A DNA stretch of 64,000 nt from Chroicocephalus ridibundus (taxonomy: Eukaryota; Chordata; Aves; Charadriiformes; Laridae): positions 49,873,313-49,937,312 of the forward strand of contig NC_086285.1 of NCBI RefSeq assembly GCF_963924245.1, given 5' to 3'. Within the stretch, counting starts at the first letter, position 1. Each line of letters starts with the position of its first letter. The position numbers and the translations under genes are program-made. The notes under the pieces are model-generated. The model saw only the letters and a program-made list of their open reading frames with translations. It was not told the origin of the DNA and made no database searches. Shown here piece after piece: positions 10,908 to 24,800 of the stretch.

Positions 10908-13900
10908 GTTACCACTTAAAAACCTAATTTAAAAACGTGAGTGAATGCAAGTCCCTTTATCTATATGAAAATAGATGGAAATATATTCACTGCATTTATG
11001 GCATATGAAAGGTTATATTTAATGTTATCTGGACTTGAACTTTAGACTGAAATTTGCATTTGATTTTCAATGCCTCTGTGAACGTTTTACTTCCTGCTCA
11101 AAACCCTTTCTAAACTGCGAAGACTGCACACCCTGTTGCAATATTGATCATTTTGCACTGATGCTGGTATCTTTTCATGGCTTTATAAAGTTAACTATTA
11201 TTTTGAAGTGAAATTCTGAATTTTGGATCCAGTGGGATTGCACTGGGAATAGACTTGTTCAAAGCTGAGACAATCCTTGTGCTCTAATCTATCTGCGGGG
11301 TGTGCGACTGCTCTTTGAGAAGGTTTATCATTATGTCCTAGCTTTGCTTGAGTTCACACCAAGACATAGCATGAAAAATAAAGGCTTACACTAAGACATA
11401 GCCTTACACTAAGACATAGCCTTAGACTATTATAGGATGCTTGAAATTTCATTTTATAATCCCTTTTATAAAGTCAATCACTTAGACTTAGTAGTGTTAC
11501 TCATTTTAGGTCACACTACATTTTCCTATGCCACGAATGTCTGTGCACAATTTCATATTTCACAAGTATCCACTCATTCTTTTTTTTTTTTATGTTTCTG
11601 TCCCCTCTCTCTTCTGTAGAGTATAATAAACTTACTATCAACTTCATCTTAACACCACCACCTCACTCGACTGGTCTAACATACTCAAATTCAGAACAAT
11701 GATTCTCCACTCTTATTTAACATTAAACCCAGCAAACTCTACTTCATATCTCAAGAGAGACTTGTGCTTCTGAAATCCTGTCTGCTTTTTCCCCCCAGTC
11801 ATATCAGTAGCAATATCTTTTTTTAAAAAATATTGTTTCTGTTATTAATTGTTTTCATTAAAAAGTGACACTTGAGGATCAGGCCCTCACAATGAGAGAA
11901 GGCAGTCCATCTGCTCACACACAAAATTAGCATTATGTATAACTTGATATTCTCATGTCTTTTACGTTTCCTGTATTTTTGGACCAATTTGTGTAGAATA
12001 GTGTCCTCGAGGTAACCAGACATATGCTTGTGAACACACTACACAGTAGTCCCAACAAGTCTCCCCCAGGACTGGTCCCTGTCCTCATCTTTATGCCATC
12101 TTTTTTGCCTTCTTCATGTTTGTGCCAGAGCAAATCAAAAGAAAGCTCTAGCACTTAAAAACCAATGGCTGAATTATCTCCCAAAGGAAGGAGTGATGCA
12201 TAATTCTGCAGCAGTGATTTCAAGAATTATAGGATATGCATTTTTTAAAGCATTTTGAAGTATCTTTTTCTATTCAACTGTGAGCAAGATACACCACTCA
12301 ATTAAATAATGATCCTCTGTCCACTCTAGAATTAGCAATCTGATGACCAGCGTCATTAGTACAATGAGGTTAGCAGGCTGCTGCATTAGACAATAGACTG
12401 CATCATCTACATTACACTTGGGTTCACTTGCAGCTTGTGAAAGGAAGAGGGGTGTTCTTGGAGGCTTGTGTGGAGGTGTTAATTCAGACCAGATCTCAGT
12501 TCACAATGCACCAGAAATTAAAAAATAATGTATCGAAATATTTGAAATGAGATATTGTGCTGATAAGCTCAACAGAGTAGTGTCCAGACAATTGCATAAT
12601 GACTAATGCAGGTCAAGCAACAAGGGGAAATGACCTGTATTTAATAAATTTAATTTGTGATTACACAGTATTGATAGCCCTAATTGAATAACTTATTCAA
12701 TATATATTCCTAGTACTCATCAGATGGATTCTTTCAAGAACGCTAGCAGTATAGACTTCATAAATTAAATCCAGAAAAGCTATTTACAGTAAGTATTACT
12801 TGTCAGGGCAGTTGTATTTGCTGAGTGATGTAACTATAATATAACATAATAACATAACCATCCCAAGCAGGAAAAAGCAATCTGGTTGAAAAAAATTACA
12901 CCACCTTTATTTAGAGGCATAGTAACATCCAGACTTGTCATTAATGTCATCAACAGAAACTTGACTGAGAAGCCAGATTTAAATTGCAATGTTTGAGGCT
13001 CCCCTTTTGCCACTGTGCAGTTCCAAGACTGCCCCATGGAAGCATGACATAATGCAGTGCTAGTTACAAAACAAGACCTAGGGTTTTTTTCTCATTTTGG
13101 AAATTGTTTCCTACCCTGCCTTTTACTTAGAATAAGTAAAAGGGACTGTATGGAATCTGACCTTGAAAGATGTTACAGTGATCAGCATCGCAGTAACCAG
13201 GAAGCAGTTGTCGCTCTTAGGAGATAGGATTTACAAAGCCGAGAGAGGTGTTGAAGTTCTCTGCCTGGGGAAGATACAGGTGTCAGGATGTTCTTGATAA
13301 GACGTGATGCACAAATACACTGGGGCGGCCACACAAACAAATCAGAAAAAAACAAGGAGAAGGTGTGTCATATGGTGGGACACCTGCTTTTTACATTACT
13401 CCCACCCCAGGTTAGACCCCTTTCCCAGGAAGCAAGGAAGATGGGTTCCCATCCTGCTTGTCCAGAGAGGTTTTGGCTGTGCAGTCTCCTATCCAAGGAA
13501 GTGCCTGACCTACCTGACTATAGGTACTGGGCTGGAACTGGGCTAACAGGGCCAAAGGAGAAGGGGTGGCAGTGTCATGGCTGTGTCCCTCAAATGGATG
13601 GGAGGAGATCTGGGGAGTGGTGTCCCTGGATTATTTTTGGATTGTATCCTATGGCTGTCTCATACATAAACAGATCAAGGAGCTGGAACAGATCCCAGTG
13701 CATCTTTCTTCTAGTAGATACTTCATTGCCCCAGCCACGTTTACTATACCACGTTACTATTTTGCTGCAGTCTAACATATGAGAACCTGGCATGGAGTGT
13801 CTCCTCACCTTGTATGTCCCATTTATGTTTTACTTTCAATTGAGACACCCTCCTTTTGAGAGTTTTCTTTCCCCAGACAGTCCCTGTTATAGTAAGTGCA

Positions 13901-15677
13901 GCCATAATGAACTCCCTAAAAATCTGCACTGCACCAGTCTAGAAAGCAGCCTGTACCTTCCTCATCCCAAGTTTTTGGTTTTCTTCTGAAAAAAAACTCA
14001 CAACCCAACCCAGCCACAAGTCCTTGACAAATCCCCAAATAACTGCTTTTCCTCTGAGCCCTTCAGCACCCCACTCCACTTTTGATTGTTCCAGTGCAGC
14101 ATCTTTCTCCACTCAGGTGAGGGATTATCAGGCCTTATCTTCCCTCTTCCCTCAGTTTTGCATCCCTTCTCCTGGCAGGGATTGCTACATTCTGGGCCCC
14201 ATATTCTCTGGCAATTGACCTGTGAGTTCCTCCTTTTCTGGTGTGAATCTTCTCATGTCTTTTCTGCTTTCTGCTCTCTGTCATGGTTTGTTCTGTATTT
14301 TTTTTTTTTTGCTTATCCCTGTTTCTGCGTAGCCTTCTCTCCTCTGCTATCTCTTCTTTCCACCATCAAGCTACTTTCAGCTGATGCTTTGAGGCTAACG
14401 ACCTCTCACCATCTTCTGCACAGTCTCTGTTACCACTTTTCTCCTTTGGATCTCTGCTGTTGAGCTGCAACATTTTTTCTTTGTTGCTTTTGTGCTACAG
14501 AAAAACAAAACAACAAACCTAGAAAAATACAAACCAATCAAAAAAACTCCAAGCAACCTCCCATGAAAATTCCTACTGGCAGCCCTTTGTTCACTGCCTT
14601 CCTTTCACTGATCTTCAGCATATAGACACCACTGACATGAATTTTTATTGCAACTGATTGCACACTTGCCTGATTCTATGCGTCTTGTCTCTCTGACATG
14701 CCCCTCCTTGCCCACAGATGCTACAGGCTCTGTAACATCAAACATAAATTAGCAGAGGGAAAGTGTTATTGCTTCCATATCTGCTGTTCCTTTTTCTGCT
14801 GTTCAGTATATGTCAGAATAACACCTCCTGAAGAGTCGCATGCTGCTGGTGTTGGTTACCAAACTGGAAAACTACTCATTTTAATTATCTATGTTCTGCT
14901 GTTTGACAAGCAGGAATGTTCCTGTTGGGTGAGACCGTGTTATGGTTTGTGGAGGTTTGGCAGGATTAGAGCTAGGCCCGCTTGTAGATCAGAGTTGTGG
15001 GCAAAAATTGCTTGAAAATGGAGTGAAAAACCCCAAACAATCCCCTCTTCCCACACCAGCACATTTTTTTCCTCTTCCTCAGAAGAGCTCTTCTAGTCAT
15101 GGCACTATTTCACAAGATAAGGTGGCCTTCTTAATGAATGAAACCTGACTGTTCCGCTGGGTTAAGCAGATGGTTGCGACCCAGTACTAATGTTTAATTC
15201 CCCAAAGGGAATGGAGGCTAATTTATAACTACAAAGCATATGCATGCTTCCAAAAAACGGTGAATTCTGACACCGATCTCTGACGATAGGAAACATTTTC
15301 ACAGGCTGAAAGTTCTTATAAGAAAAAGAGCTAAAGAAATTTGGTACGTGTTACAATAAGAGACAGGATACTGTTAAAAACATGTGCCTCATTCACTCTT
15401 CATTCATTTGTCCCTCATTTAGAGCCACTGCAGTATAGACAACTGGCTAGTGACTCATTTGCAGGGGGGAGTGTGGTTAGTTTGTCTAACATATTCAGGA
15501 AAAGATGTGTGAATCAAGAATATCAATTATTTTCACGTGCTCATTTGATCTCTTCCCAACCTTCCGCTTCCTCAGGACTCTGACTGCTACAAATCCTTTA
15601 AAATTGTATGGATGTTTTTCTAATGCCAGCAAAGTATAGGCTTTGCCATTGCTGATCCATGCAGTAGCAGAGCATTA
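10908..15677. other. Intergenic DNA, no gene recognised
   Basis: No exon or repeat family recognised. It contains a short 18-bp tandem repeat (11386-11421) and an AT-rich block with several TAATTG/TAATT cores at 12630-12720. The longest open frame (13288-13782, plus) has no family features and is probably chance. Confidence 0.55.
11386..11421 (+). repeat. Two perfect tandem copies of an 18-bp unit
   Basis: The unit TTACACTAAGACATAGCC occurs at 11386-11403 and 11404-11421. A diverged third relative (ttcacaccaagacatagc) lies at 11353-11370, so the array seems to have grown from a local seed. Confidence 0.95.
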
Positions 15678-15826
15678 GTGGAGTCCCCTTCTCTGGAGAT
15701 TTTCAAGACCCACCTGGATGCAGCCCTGAGGGATGTGCTTTAGGCAATCCTGCTCTAGCAGGGGAGTTGGACTAGATGATCTCTAGAGGTCTCTTCCAAC
15801 TCCGAAGATTCCGTGATTCCGTGATT
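15678..15826 (+). mobile_element. CR1 3'-end fragment (about 150 bp)
   Basis: This plus-strand CR1 tail runs from the end of ORF2 (GTGGAGTCCCCTTCTCTGG) through CTCTAGAGGTC to two ATTCCGTG octamers. It shares the 3' end type of the long element at 7235-10907 in the opposite orientation. It is severely 5'-truncated and non-coding. Confidence 0.93.
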
Positions 15827-18800
15827 ACTTACAGAGAGGAAAATCACAGCAGTAATAAAAGGTCTTCACACTTTCTCTCTATTAGTTTATGTTCCTCTCC
15901 CTCTGTATCATTCCTTCCTTCTTTCTTTTTATGTTGGTGTAGTGTGTTTATTGATAAAGAAGTACTTCAGAGCCAAAAGGAATCCAAAGATGAATGGATC
16001 TTGGTCACCAAAGATGGGCTTTTCTACAGCCCCTCAGTTTTTAACAGGGTCATTGTTAGGACTGCCTGGCTCTTTTCCCCTTCATATCACCAAAAGCACG
16101 TAACTTCTTCAAACTGGTCATTATCTGCTACTCTGACTACTGGAGAGAAAGTAGGAAACACGTTTTCTGGATCCTGAAGCTCATTGTCTGAGATAAGAAA
16201 GAGCGGAACCATCTAAGGTGTTACACGGAGCAGAATCATGAATGTCCTCCAGGAGACCTGGGCTTTCTGTAATAATCTCATACTGTGGAGAGAGTGGGCT
16301 GTGTCTGCACTTATTTTGCCAATCAGGATGGCTGTTAATCAAGAAACCCGTCATCCTTTCACTGGCAATGATATTGAGGTAAATTCCTGCTTCCTCAAAT
16401 GCTCTCGTTTTCACAGTTTTGGAATGAGTACGTAGTAAAAATATATTCATTATGAAAAAGGCACTTAGGGCACTGTCTGCACAGAATGGGATAATGACAT
16501 AGTGTCAAGGATCAGTATTGCATTGGCGTTTAAATGCTGCCATCACTCTGTCAAAAATGTCTGCATTGGTCAGGACTATAAAACCTAAAGAGAATCACAA
16601 GTCTCTATGACAAAGTCCATTTTTGCTGCAACCTGTTAACATCTGTGGTACCGCAGCATTGCGGCATGGTCAAGGGGTGGATTTATGCAGGCACTCTACT
16701 ATTTAAGAATGGTAGGCTTATTTTCTAAGCACTGAAAAGCAGAGCCAATGTTGCTTGTGAACAAATTCACCTTCCTTCCTCTTGCTGCCTCTCTGAATTC
16801 GTATCCCTGCTTTTGGGGAAAACACTTGCTGGAGAGCCACCTTCTTTCCAACCATAGCAAAGGAGGTGGCAACATCTGGGTCCTGCTCAGAGGCAGATGG
16901 CAGCTAATGCCTGGCTGGAGGGGGCCCAGGGAGTGGGGGCTGCTGGCAACATGGCCAGAACTGTGTTTGTGCTGGCGACAGTCATGGTGCCATTTGCTGG
17001 TGCCTAGTGTCTCTGGCTGATTCCCAACACAAACGTGACAGCAGCTCGTCCTCGTTTGAAAGAGCCGAGCCTGTTTGAACAGGGCTTCCCTGCTTTTTCC
17101 TACCTTCACCTGCTGTAGATTTGCTTTGAAGAACCCGTGTGATTGCTGTGATTGTGGCAGTAAGTTTTGAAAGGACTCCTTGAAAGCACGTGGCCTGTAG
17201 GAGCCATAATTATTGCCCTGAACTTTCCCATTTCCCGGTGGCGTTGCCATTGCTGGTTCTTATTGCAGAATTTGGAAGATTTCCTTCCAGTGCCGATGAG
17301 GACTGAGACCTACAGCACTTGGAGTATGTTGCCAAGTGTTTCCTCTTACTAAGCAAACCGCAAACCATCTGTCAAGGCCTTTTCAATGGCTAATTTAAAG
17401 GACAGATGCGTCACCACTAAAATAGCTCCAGCTAATTGAACTTGACAAATAAAACTGTCCAAACCCTACCAGGACTTGCTTGAAAATATGCTTTAAACGA
17501 TTCCTGAAAAAATAGTCTTTGAAATAGCTCAGATGTTTAAAAACAAATAAAAGCTATCATCCCATGTGAAATCAGAGAATGCAAGACCTCTCTCCACAAA
17601 TCTCAGGTAAAACCACTCTGTTGGTCTTGGAGCCTTCACAAACTGTGAAAAGGGAACCCTTTTGAATCTTGATGGTGCCTTGTTCATATCCTGGCATCCA
17701 GGATGGAATTGTTGTCTTACGTCCAAATGAGATGTTTCCTGCAGAGCCAAAGCACGCCGTGAAGGAAACGGCAATCAGGTATTGAAGCCCACAACAGCAA
17801 TAGCTGCATGTGAAAGTTAGTCATACAGTCGCAGTGAGAATTGTTTACTTACTAAATTTCAAAATATGACCTTAGTGTTACTGTTACCATAATCTTGTAA
17901 ATATTAAGAAAACTTAATTTGCTGTAAATTATTATAGTTTTTGTGTGGAGCAACGATTTATACATGCATAAATATGTGCATATCATTATCACTACCCATG
18001 TGTCACCTCATAGTCAGACGTACCCAGGGATGTATCGGAGGTTCTCTTTTGTCAGTTTGCCTGGTTTACAAATAGTATAATGGATACCGAATCAAAAGAA
18101 TTACGGGAATCAATTACCCACGAGAGTATATGTACTTCAAGTCCTGCTCTCTTAAATAGATCACTTCCTACTTTATCTCCTTTGACCACTAACTGCAGAG
18201 GGCAGATCTGAGTTAAATAACCTGCAGGGCAAGAATTATTTATAAAAGATTACACGCATAGGACTCTGATAAATTTTTTAATGCTGTATAGACCAGAACA
18301 CTAAACCCTGGAGGAGACTGTTGCATTTGTAATCGGAGCTTGAAATGCATTTACTGTAACAGGTGACACCGTGTATCACAAATATCAAATGTGCAACATT
18401 CCTTTTGTACTTGGCTGAAACGAATGAAATCCTTAAAATGCTGTGAGGCATATCCATGTAGAAATATATTTCCCCTGAAACTGCAAGTCTGTAGAGCTTT
18501 CATACGCACGTCTCATGTCAAGTCCTTCTGTCATGAAAAGCGGGTACCGGCGTCTGTGCGTAAGCATAAACGTGTGTGTGTGCATATACTGGAGGGAAAC
18601 GTCAGTTCAGACTTTTTCTTAGTTTTTGTATGACTGAGATAAACTCTCATGATCTCCTGCTGTTTCCTGTTAGTAGACTGTCAGAGGAAAGATATTGATT
18701 CAATGCCAAATATAATTTCATTTTTATGCCTTAAGGATGTGTTTGTTGTTAAATTTAAGGAGGAGTTTTAATCATCCACCAGAGCTAGAATTTTAGCTAG

Positions 18801-21800
18801 TATAAATTAGCTTAGAGCTTCTGAGATCTGTGGAGGTGCAGTGCAACAGATCCTCAGCTCTTTTGTGTGCGGATGCAGTGACGGAAAACTTACGTTATGC
18901 GGCATAAAAAGAGAAAGAGCAAGAGAGGGGCAGAGAAAAGAGTGAGAGAGAGGAGGGTTTTTTCCTAAGAAGCAAAAACTGATTTCTCCAGCGTTCAAGA
19001 TTTTGGGGAATAAGGAAATATTTGCATAATACTGACTACCTCATAAAAAAAAAAAAAAAACAGTTGAGGGAGTGTATCCTCATTCAGTAACTGGCTGAGA
19101 AGAACAGAAGCACAGCATCTGGAGCTGATAACTGAGAGGGCCGTTCTGGGAAGCTTCCCTTCAGATTAGCCAGAGCGGAAACGTGGCTCAGCCTCCGGCC
19201 GCACCATCAGCTGTGGAGCTTGTTAGGATCTCCCTCACACTGAAAAACCTGTCACTCAGAAACCAGAGAAAGCCCAGTTTTGCTACCGGGCGCAGAGGTA
19301 GGCACCATGCATCTGCTTCACTGAAGTTGAGTATTCCCCTGGCTTACCTGAAATACAGTTTTCAGGTGGATCTAAAAAAATTTAGATGTTTTAGAAGAGT
19401 TATGCAAAACTTATAGCTCAATGTTGCTTCCTCTTACAACTAGGTACTTGTGATGAGTCCGTTTTGAGATTGTTAGTAGAGCTGAGAAATGTTTTATTTG
19501 GAAGGGCCAATCTGTAGTAACCAAAACCTACAATAAGGAGACATCAACTGAAATAACTTTCCTGTTAAAGTTTCAAAAAACCAATGTGATTCAACACCTT
19601 TGAATGTTTCATTGCGTCATTGCTAAACTGTAAAAATTGCTGGTTTTCCAAATCAAAAATATTTCATCTTGAAATACAGGGTACTTCAAAAAGTGGCTAG
19701 AACTTGAAACTTGCAAAATCAATATTTTTTCAGTTGCCCTATACTGTAATTTTATTTGGGTTTTAAGTTCATTAACAACTTTTAAGAGTTTTAAGTTTCA
19801 GCTGATTTGTGTCAGGAACATTTATGTTCACTTAGAAGCTCGTGTAGAATGGGCTTACTTCTTCCTCTAGTGCTGTAATGATTAGCTCATCTCTTCAAGT
19901 GAAACTCGGGGCTCGCCTCATGATTCGGAAGCTTATGACTTGACAAAACTCTCCTAGTACTGCTTATGCATCTATCTTCCCTTCCAGTGGATTAGAGAAA
20001 AGGGAGAACACTCCGTTATAAACACATCCAACTCGTCTCCTAAGCGTTAAAGAAAAGCGACAAAATTCACTCCTAGCTTACCCCCTCAACCCTGTCTATT
20101 GGCAGGTCCTCTGAGTAGCAGGTGGCACTGGTAAAATACGCTCTCCATATGTTTTCCTGTAAACTGGACCCAGCAGAGTGATAGCTACATTTCTGAGCAT
20201 TTAGCCTTGACCTGTCCCACATCCATTCCCAATTATGTAATTTCATAAGTAATTGCAAGGAGATGGTATTTAGCCTTGAGTTCATTTTAGAGGGAGCAGC
20301 CTCCTTGTTCCTGTGATGATGTTTCCATATTTATGTGGCCAGTATTCGTACCCTTGGTTTGAAGCAATTGCCTTGTTACCATGCCCTGATGAGCCTTTCC
20401 TGATGCCATTGTAGCCTTGAAAGCTGGAAATTGCCAGTGCTGCAGGTGGTGAGCAGCAGGGTTTGATTAATCCAAATTCCATTTTCGCATTATTGAAAAA
20501 GGATGGGGCAAAAGGAATGCTCTGCAGCTGAGTGTCAAACATAGTTAGAAATATTGCAGCTATGGGGATGACGATATGGGTCATGCAGTAATTATTTTGA
20601 GCCAGGAATATATAGTGAGACCATATCAGAAATTTGTCAGAGCGCGTTGCTTTAACTCATGGTTATATAAGAGCTCAGTGAGAAGGCCAGACTACAAGGC
20701 AAGTGGCTTTTTGTCCATTGTTATATCAAAAATGCGATTTTCACCAAAACTATGCTGAGCTACAGGCTGTTAACACAATACATAGAAGTGACATGAATTT
20801 GGTGCACAGCTCTGTATCAGAAGACCATGCAGTCTTCATGCAAACAGAAAAACACTCAACTGCTGGCCATGAAGTACAGCCTTGGAGTGAAAATAAGAAT
20901 AATGCCCAGAAAGAATGATGACCTTGAGAAATAATAATGGCAGCCTCATCCCTTTCCTTATTCCCATTTGCTACAATCCACCGGTGTTCGGGTTTGGGTT
21001 TGTGTTTCTTTGCTACACCGGTTTAATCCTGGATTTCATGTTCTTCTTGATCCTTCTCTTGTTGCTGGCATTGTAGCCTCACGCTTCCCTGCTGGGCTCA
21101 TGAGAAGTGAGGAGGTTTTGTAACTGCCGTTTCACAGGTGGCTGTGAGGAGGGCGTGCTGCTATTTCAAGAGGAAGCAAGATATTAAATGTGTATATGAA
21201 ATAGAGAACAAGGTTTTATTTCTCTGATGTATAAATTCCATGAATTCTGTCATTTCCATGGGTAGGAAGAAACTGGTAGAAATAAACTCCAAACGACAAC
21301 GTTAATTTCTGCACGGTTCTGTCCAGAAATTGATGGGACTGCAAAATGCTTCAGTTCAGTCTTAAAACTCACATATTAGCTGTGAAAACACCTGTAGATT
21401 TGGGACCTGTAGCATTGGCCCAGAATTTTGTCTAAATGTTGAAACCTCAAAATTGTTTTAAAATATGCTCTTTTATAAAACCTTTTCCCATTTACCGTTT
21501 GCAGGGTAATTCTCTGAGCATAAGCAGACCAAGACGGAATCCTTGTTGCAAACTTGTACCAAGGCATGCAAACAAAAGTTTCCGAAGTGTCCTACACTGG
21601 CAGAGCAGCTCTTTGAAGAGATGGCCATTTGATGCAGTACTTTAAAGCACCGCTTAAGTCAAGCACAAGCCAGGTGAAGTGTAACCTCCATTGCCAAGCC
21701 CTGGGTGTGATCTTTGGCCTCTGCCAAGCAGGGTCTCGCAGAAAATGGGAGTGCGAGGGGCAGGGCAAGATGTGTTTGAGGGGCTGTTCCTAGAGGAGGA

Positions 21801-24800
21801 AGGAGGAGCAGGTCACCCTCTTTGAGGGTGGGGATGGGGTTGGTGTCATGGGTGCGAGCCCTGCTGTTCCTCGGGGCCAGAAGAGAGGACACGTCTCATT
21901 TTGCACACAGGTGAGACTCAGTTGCCGCCATCTTCCCCCTCGTGGCCAGTGCTGTGATTCTTCCCGTGGCATTTTTCTTGCGATGAACAAGTAGATTAGA
22001 CAAGTATATTGTGCAAGTAAATGCAAAGAGGCTTGGGAACGCTGGGCAGCTTTGGGCTTCATCACAGCAGGGGAGAGAGGGGAAGAAGCTGTTTTTCAGG
22101 GATGTTTTCTCTGGGTTGCTCTGGGTCTCCTTGTGTTTCCTGGCAGTATGCTTGGCAAAGGCACCACACGCTGCTAATTGGCTCCTCTTCTCTAAGCTGC
22201 CCAGCTTCCAATAACAGATTCCCCTCGTGCCCATACATTACTACGCTACCATCTGCATTGACTGGGGCGTGGAACGGCATTGGTTGAGAACAGTTATTTC
22301 CTTCAGGGTTTACGTTCAGTTGCAGCTGCCCATCAACTGAGTCAGGCATCAGTTTGCATGCTCGTGTGTAATCACAGCACAGATCAGCAGCCAGCTTGTG
22401 TCTCTCTTACGGTATGATTTTTAAGCAGCTTATTTTCATACTGTTGGTAGCTCCTTTTACCATTAACTCGTTTTAGGGGCATATACTTTGCTTGGATCTG
22501 TACTGCAAGAAGGAGCATGAAGCAGCTTTTAAAAGGCACTGCTATGCTTACTGTGTTGTGTATTCTACAGACTTGCAATCCTTTCCTCTTATTCTTCAGC
22601 CGGGATTCGGTATTAAAGCAGCTGCTTATGTAGGGCAGGAATCCTGCAGGGTGATCGCCAGCAATCAGAACATTCAAGCTCACATTGCTGTGCATGTGAA
22701 CAGAAAGATCATGTCACACTTCTGCAGACTAACATAACGTCAGTATTTCTAGCAGTCTGCACGTACGTCTCAGCCACCTTAATGTTCCTCTAATTCAGGA
22801 TTCATTTGCTGCCTTTTTTCTCCCCAGCTGCGGAACTTCTTCAAGTCTTTAAAATAAAAGCCGAAGCAATGTCAGCTACGCGGGGGCAGCAAGCACACGC
22901 CTGCATCCATGAGTGCTCAAGAGCTCAGTCTCCCTGTGACGGGGCCGGTAGGGCATGATGCCTGTCCATCCTGGCTGTTCTGCATCACCATCACTGCCAC
23001 AGTGCATCCCTTCCTCAGGGATCTGATGAGCCCGAGCTGCTCCCTTTCCAGCCAAACCGCTCATTTTTATCTGTCAGCGTTTGGTGGCTTACAATGACGC
23101 CCATGGGTCAGGGTGTGATCATACGAATTGTTACTGGCAGGGAGAATGGGATAAGCAAGTAAAAGAGGGCAGGGGGTAATCTCTTGCTGGGTACAGTTGT
23201 AACTGAGAGAGGAAGTTAAATCAGACCTCGGACAGTAGGTGTCAAGGAACACACCAGGGCTCGTAATTCATAAACATGGACATATATCGAATGGGAGTCC
23301 TGCCCGCCTTCACGCACACCTTTCCCACGGAATATGGAAGGAGGGCAGGAATCAGTGAATGATGAATGCACTCCACAACCTACACACCTGCTGTATTAAA
23401 AGTGAATATTTTTACTTCCCTGTCCTGCTGAAGCTGATATAAGCCTGGAACAGTGCTGTGAGAGCTCCTGTTCAGTGGAATTTTCCACCCAGTTTATATA
23501 CTTATGCATGCTGTGTGCTGCTGGGGTGCTGGCAGAGTGGATGCAGGTATTACAGAACAAGTGGCTTCCTCAATGCTTTAAAATACAGTGGAAAAATAAG
23601 GGGACAATGATAAGAAATGGCCTATAAAACCTGGCTATTGAAAATGCTGTAAAATAGCATTTAGTCTGGGAGTGAATGGCAGGGTTTCACAAAAGACTAC
23701 TTATTGGAGACCCCACACATCAAGCTGATATGGTGATTTTTTTTGTATTTCTATTTATTTCAAATTTTGCAACTGTTAGAATTGATGTAATATTATTTAA
23801 AAAAAACCTCCCACCATTTCTGACACTGTCAGCAAAGAGTGGCCCTTGAATCTTTCATATTTGAATATATTGGGGCACAATGTGCATTCTGGGGGCAACT
23901 GCTCCCAGGTTCCCCACTAACTTACTTGAACTGTCTCTCTTGAAACTCAGGGCTGCTAGGGAAAAAGTGGTCACCACGGCTCCTCCTTACTGTTTTGGTT
24001 GTGCTTTATGAGAACTGGCTTTAGGTTCCTGCCCCCATGGAGGTGTTGAGCTGTGAAAGCCGGGTAGTCAAGTATCTCCTTACAGATTAATGCACATGTA
24101 CACGAGACTGGGGAAGATGGACGGTACGATCCCTGTCCTTGCTTTTTGCCTGAAGAAATAGCTCCCTAGTTAACATGCTGGCTCTGATAATCTCCCTTTA
24201 AATTTTTTTTTCTCAGGCATTGTATGGCAAACCCGGGCCCACCACCTGGGCCATAAATTCCACTGGGCAGATAGGCACAACTTGCAGCAGCTGTGTAATT
24301 TCTCCAGGCCTAGCGCTTACAGAATAAGAAGGGAAGTTGGGATGAATGAAGAAACTACTTTTATGAGCTTATGGTACATATACCTCTTTGCACTTTTTTT
24401 CCAGGTCCATGTAATATACCCACGTATCTGCTTTATCATTAGGGTGTCACATACAGAGCCTCACCATTATACAGCTGGATAACTATTTAGTAGGAGCATT
24501 CAGGCTCCTCTAGGACCCTGCTTACATATTGCTCTGTAAGCCAGTGTCCAGTTTGACTCTAGTCATAAGCAGTAGAAAAAAAAGTGATGCTCGTGAAGTG
24601 ATGCATCGACTTTCTTCTGTTCAAAATTTGGCACAGGAAGGCAATTTAAAACGCGCGTTTCTTAAGAGAAACCTCTAAAGCTACCTCGCACACAGAAAAG
24701 AAAGCTGACAGAAGGGAGCTCAATCTTCCTATCTCCTATTGATGCCAGCTTCATGTCTGAAGAAAGCCTTACCTTCCTTCCAAAGGTCAGATTAACTAGG

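Noticed and set aside
13288..13782. 164-codon plus-strand ORF
   Set aside because: It overlaps other open frames on both strands and resembles no protein I know.
16699..17250. 183-codon minus-strand ORF
   Set aside because: No domain, no splice or promoter context, and mixed composition without family features. Probably chance.
22062..22349. 95-codon minus-strand ORF overlapped by other open frames
   Set aside because: Competing frames on both strands and no family similarity.
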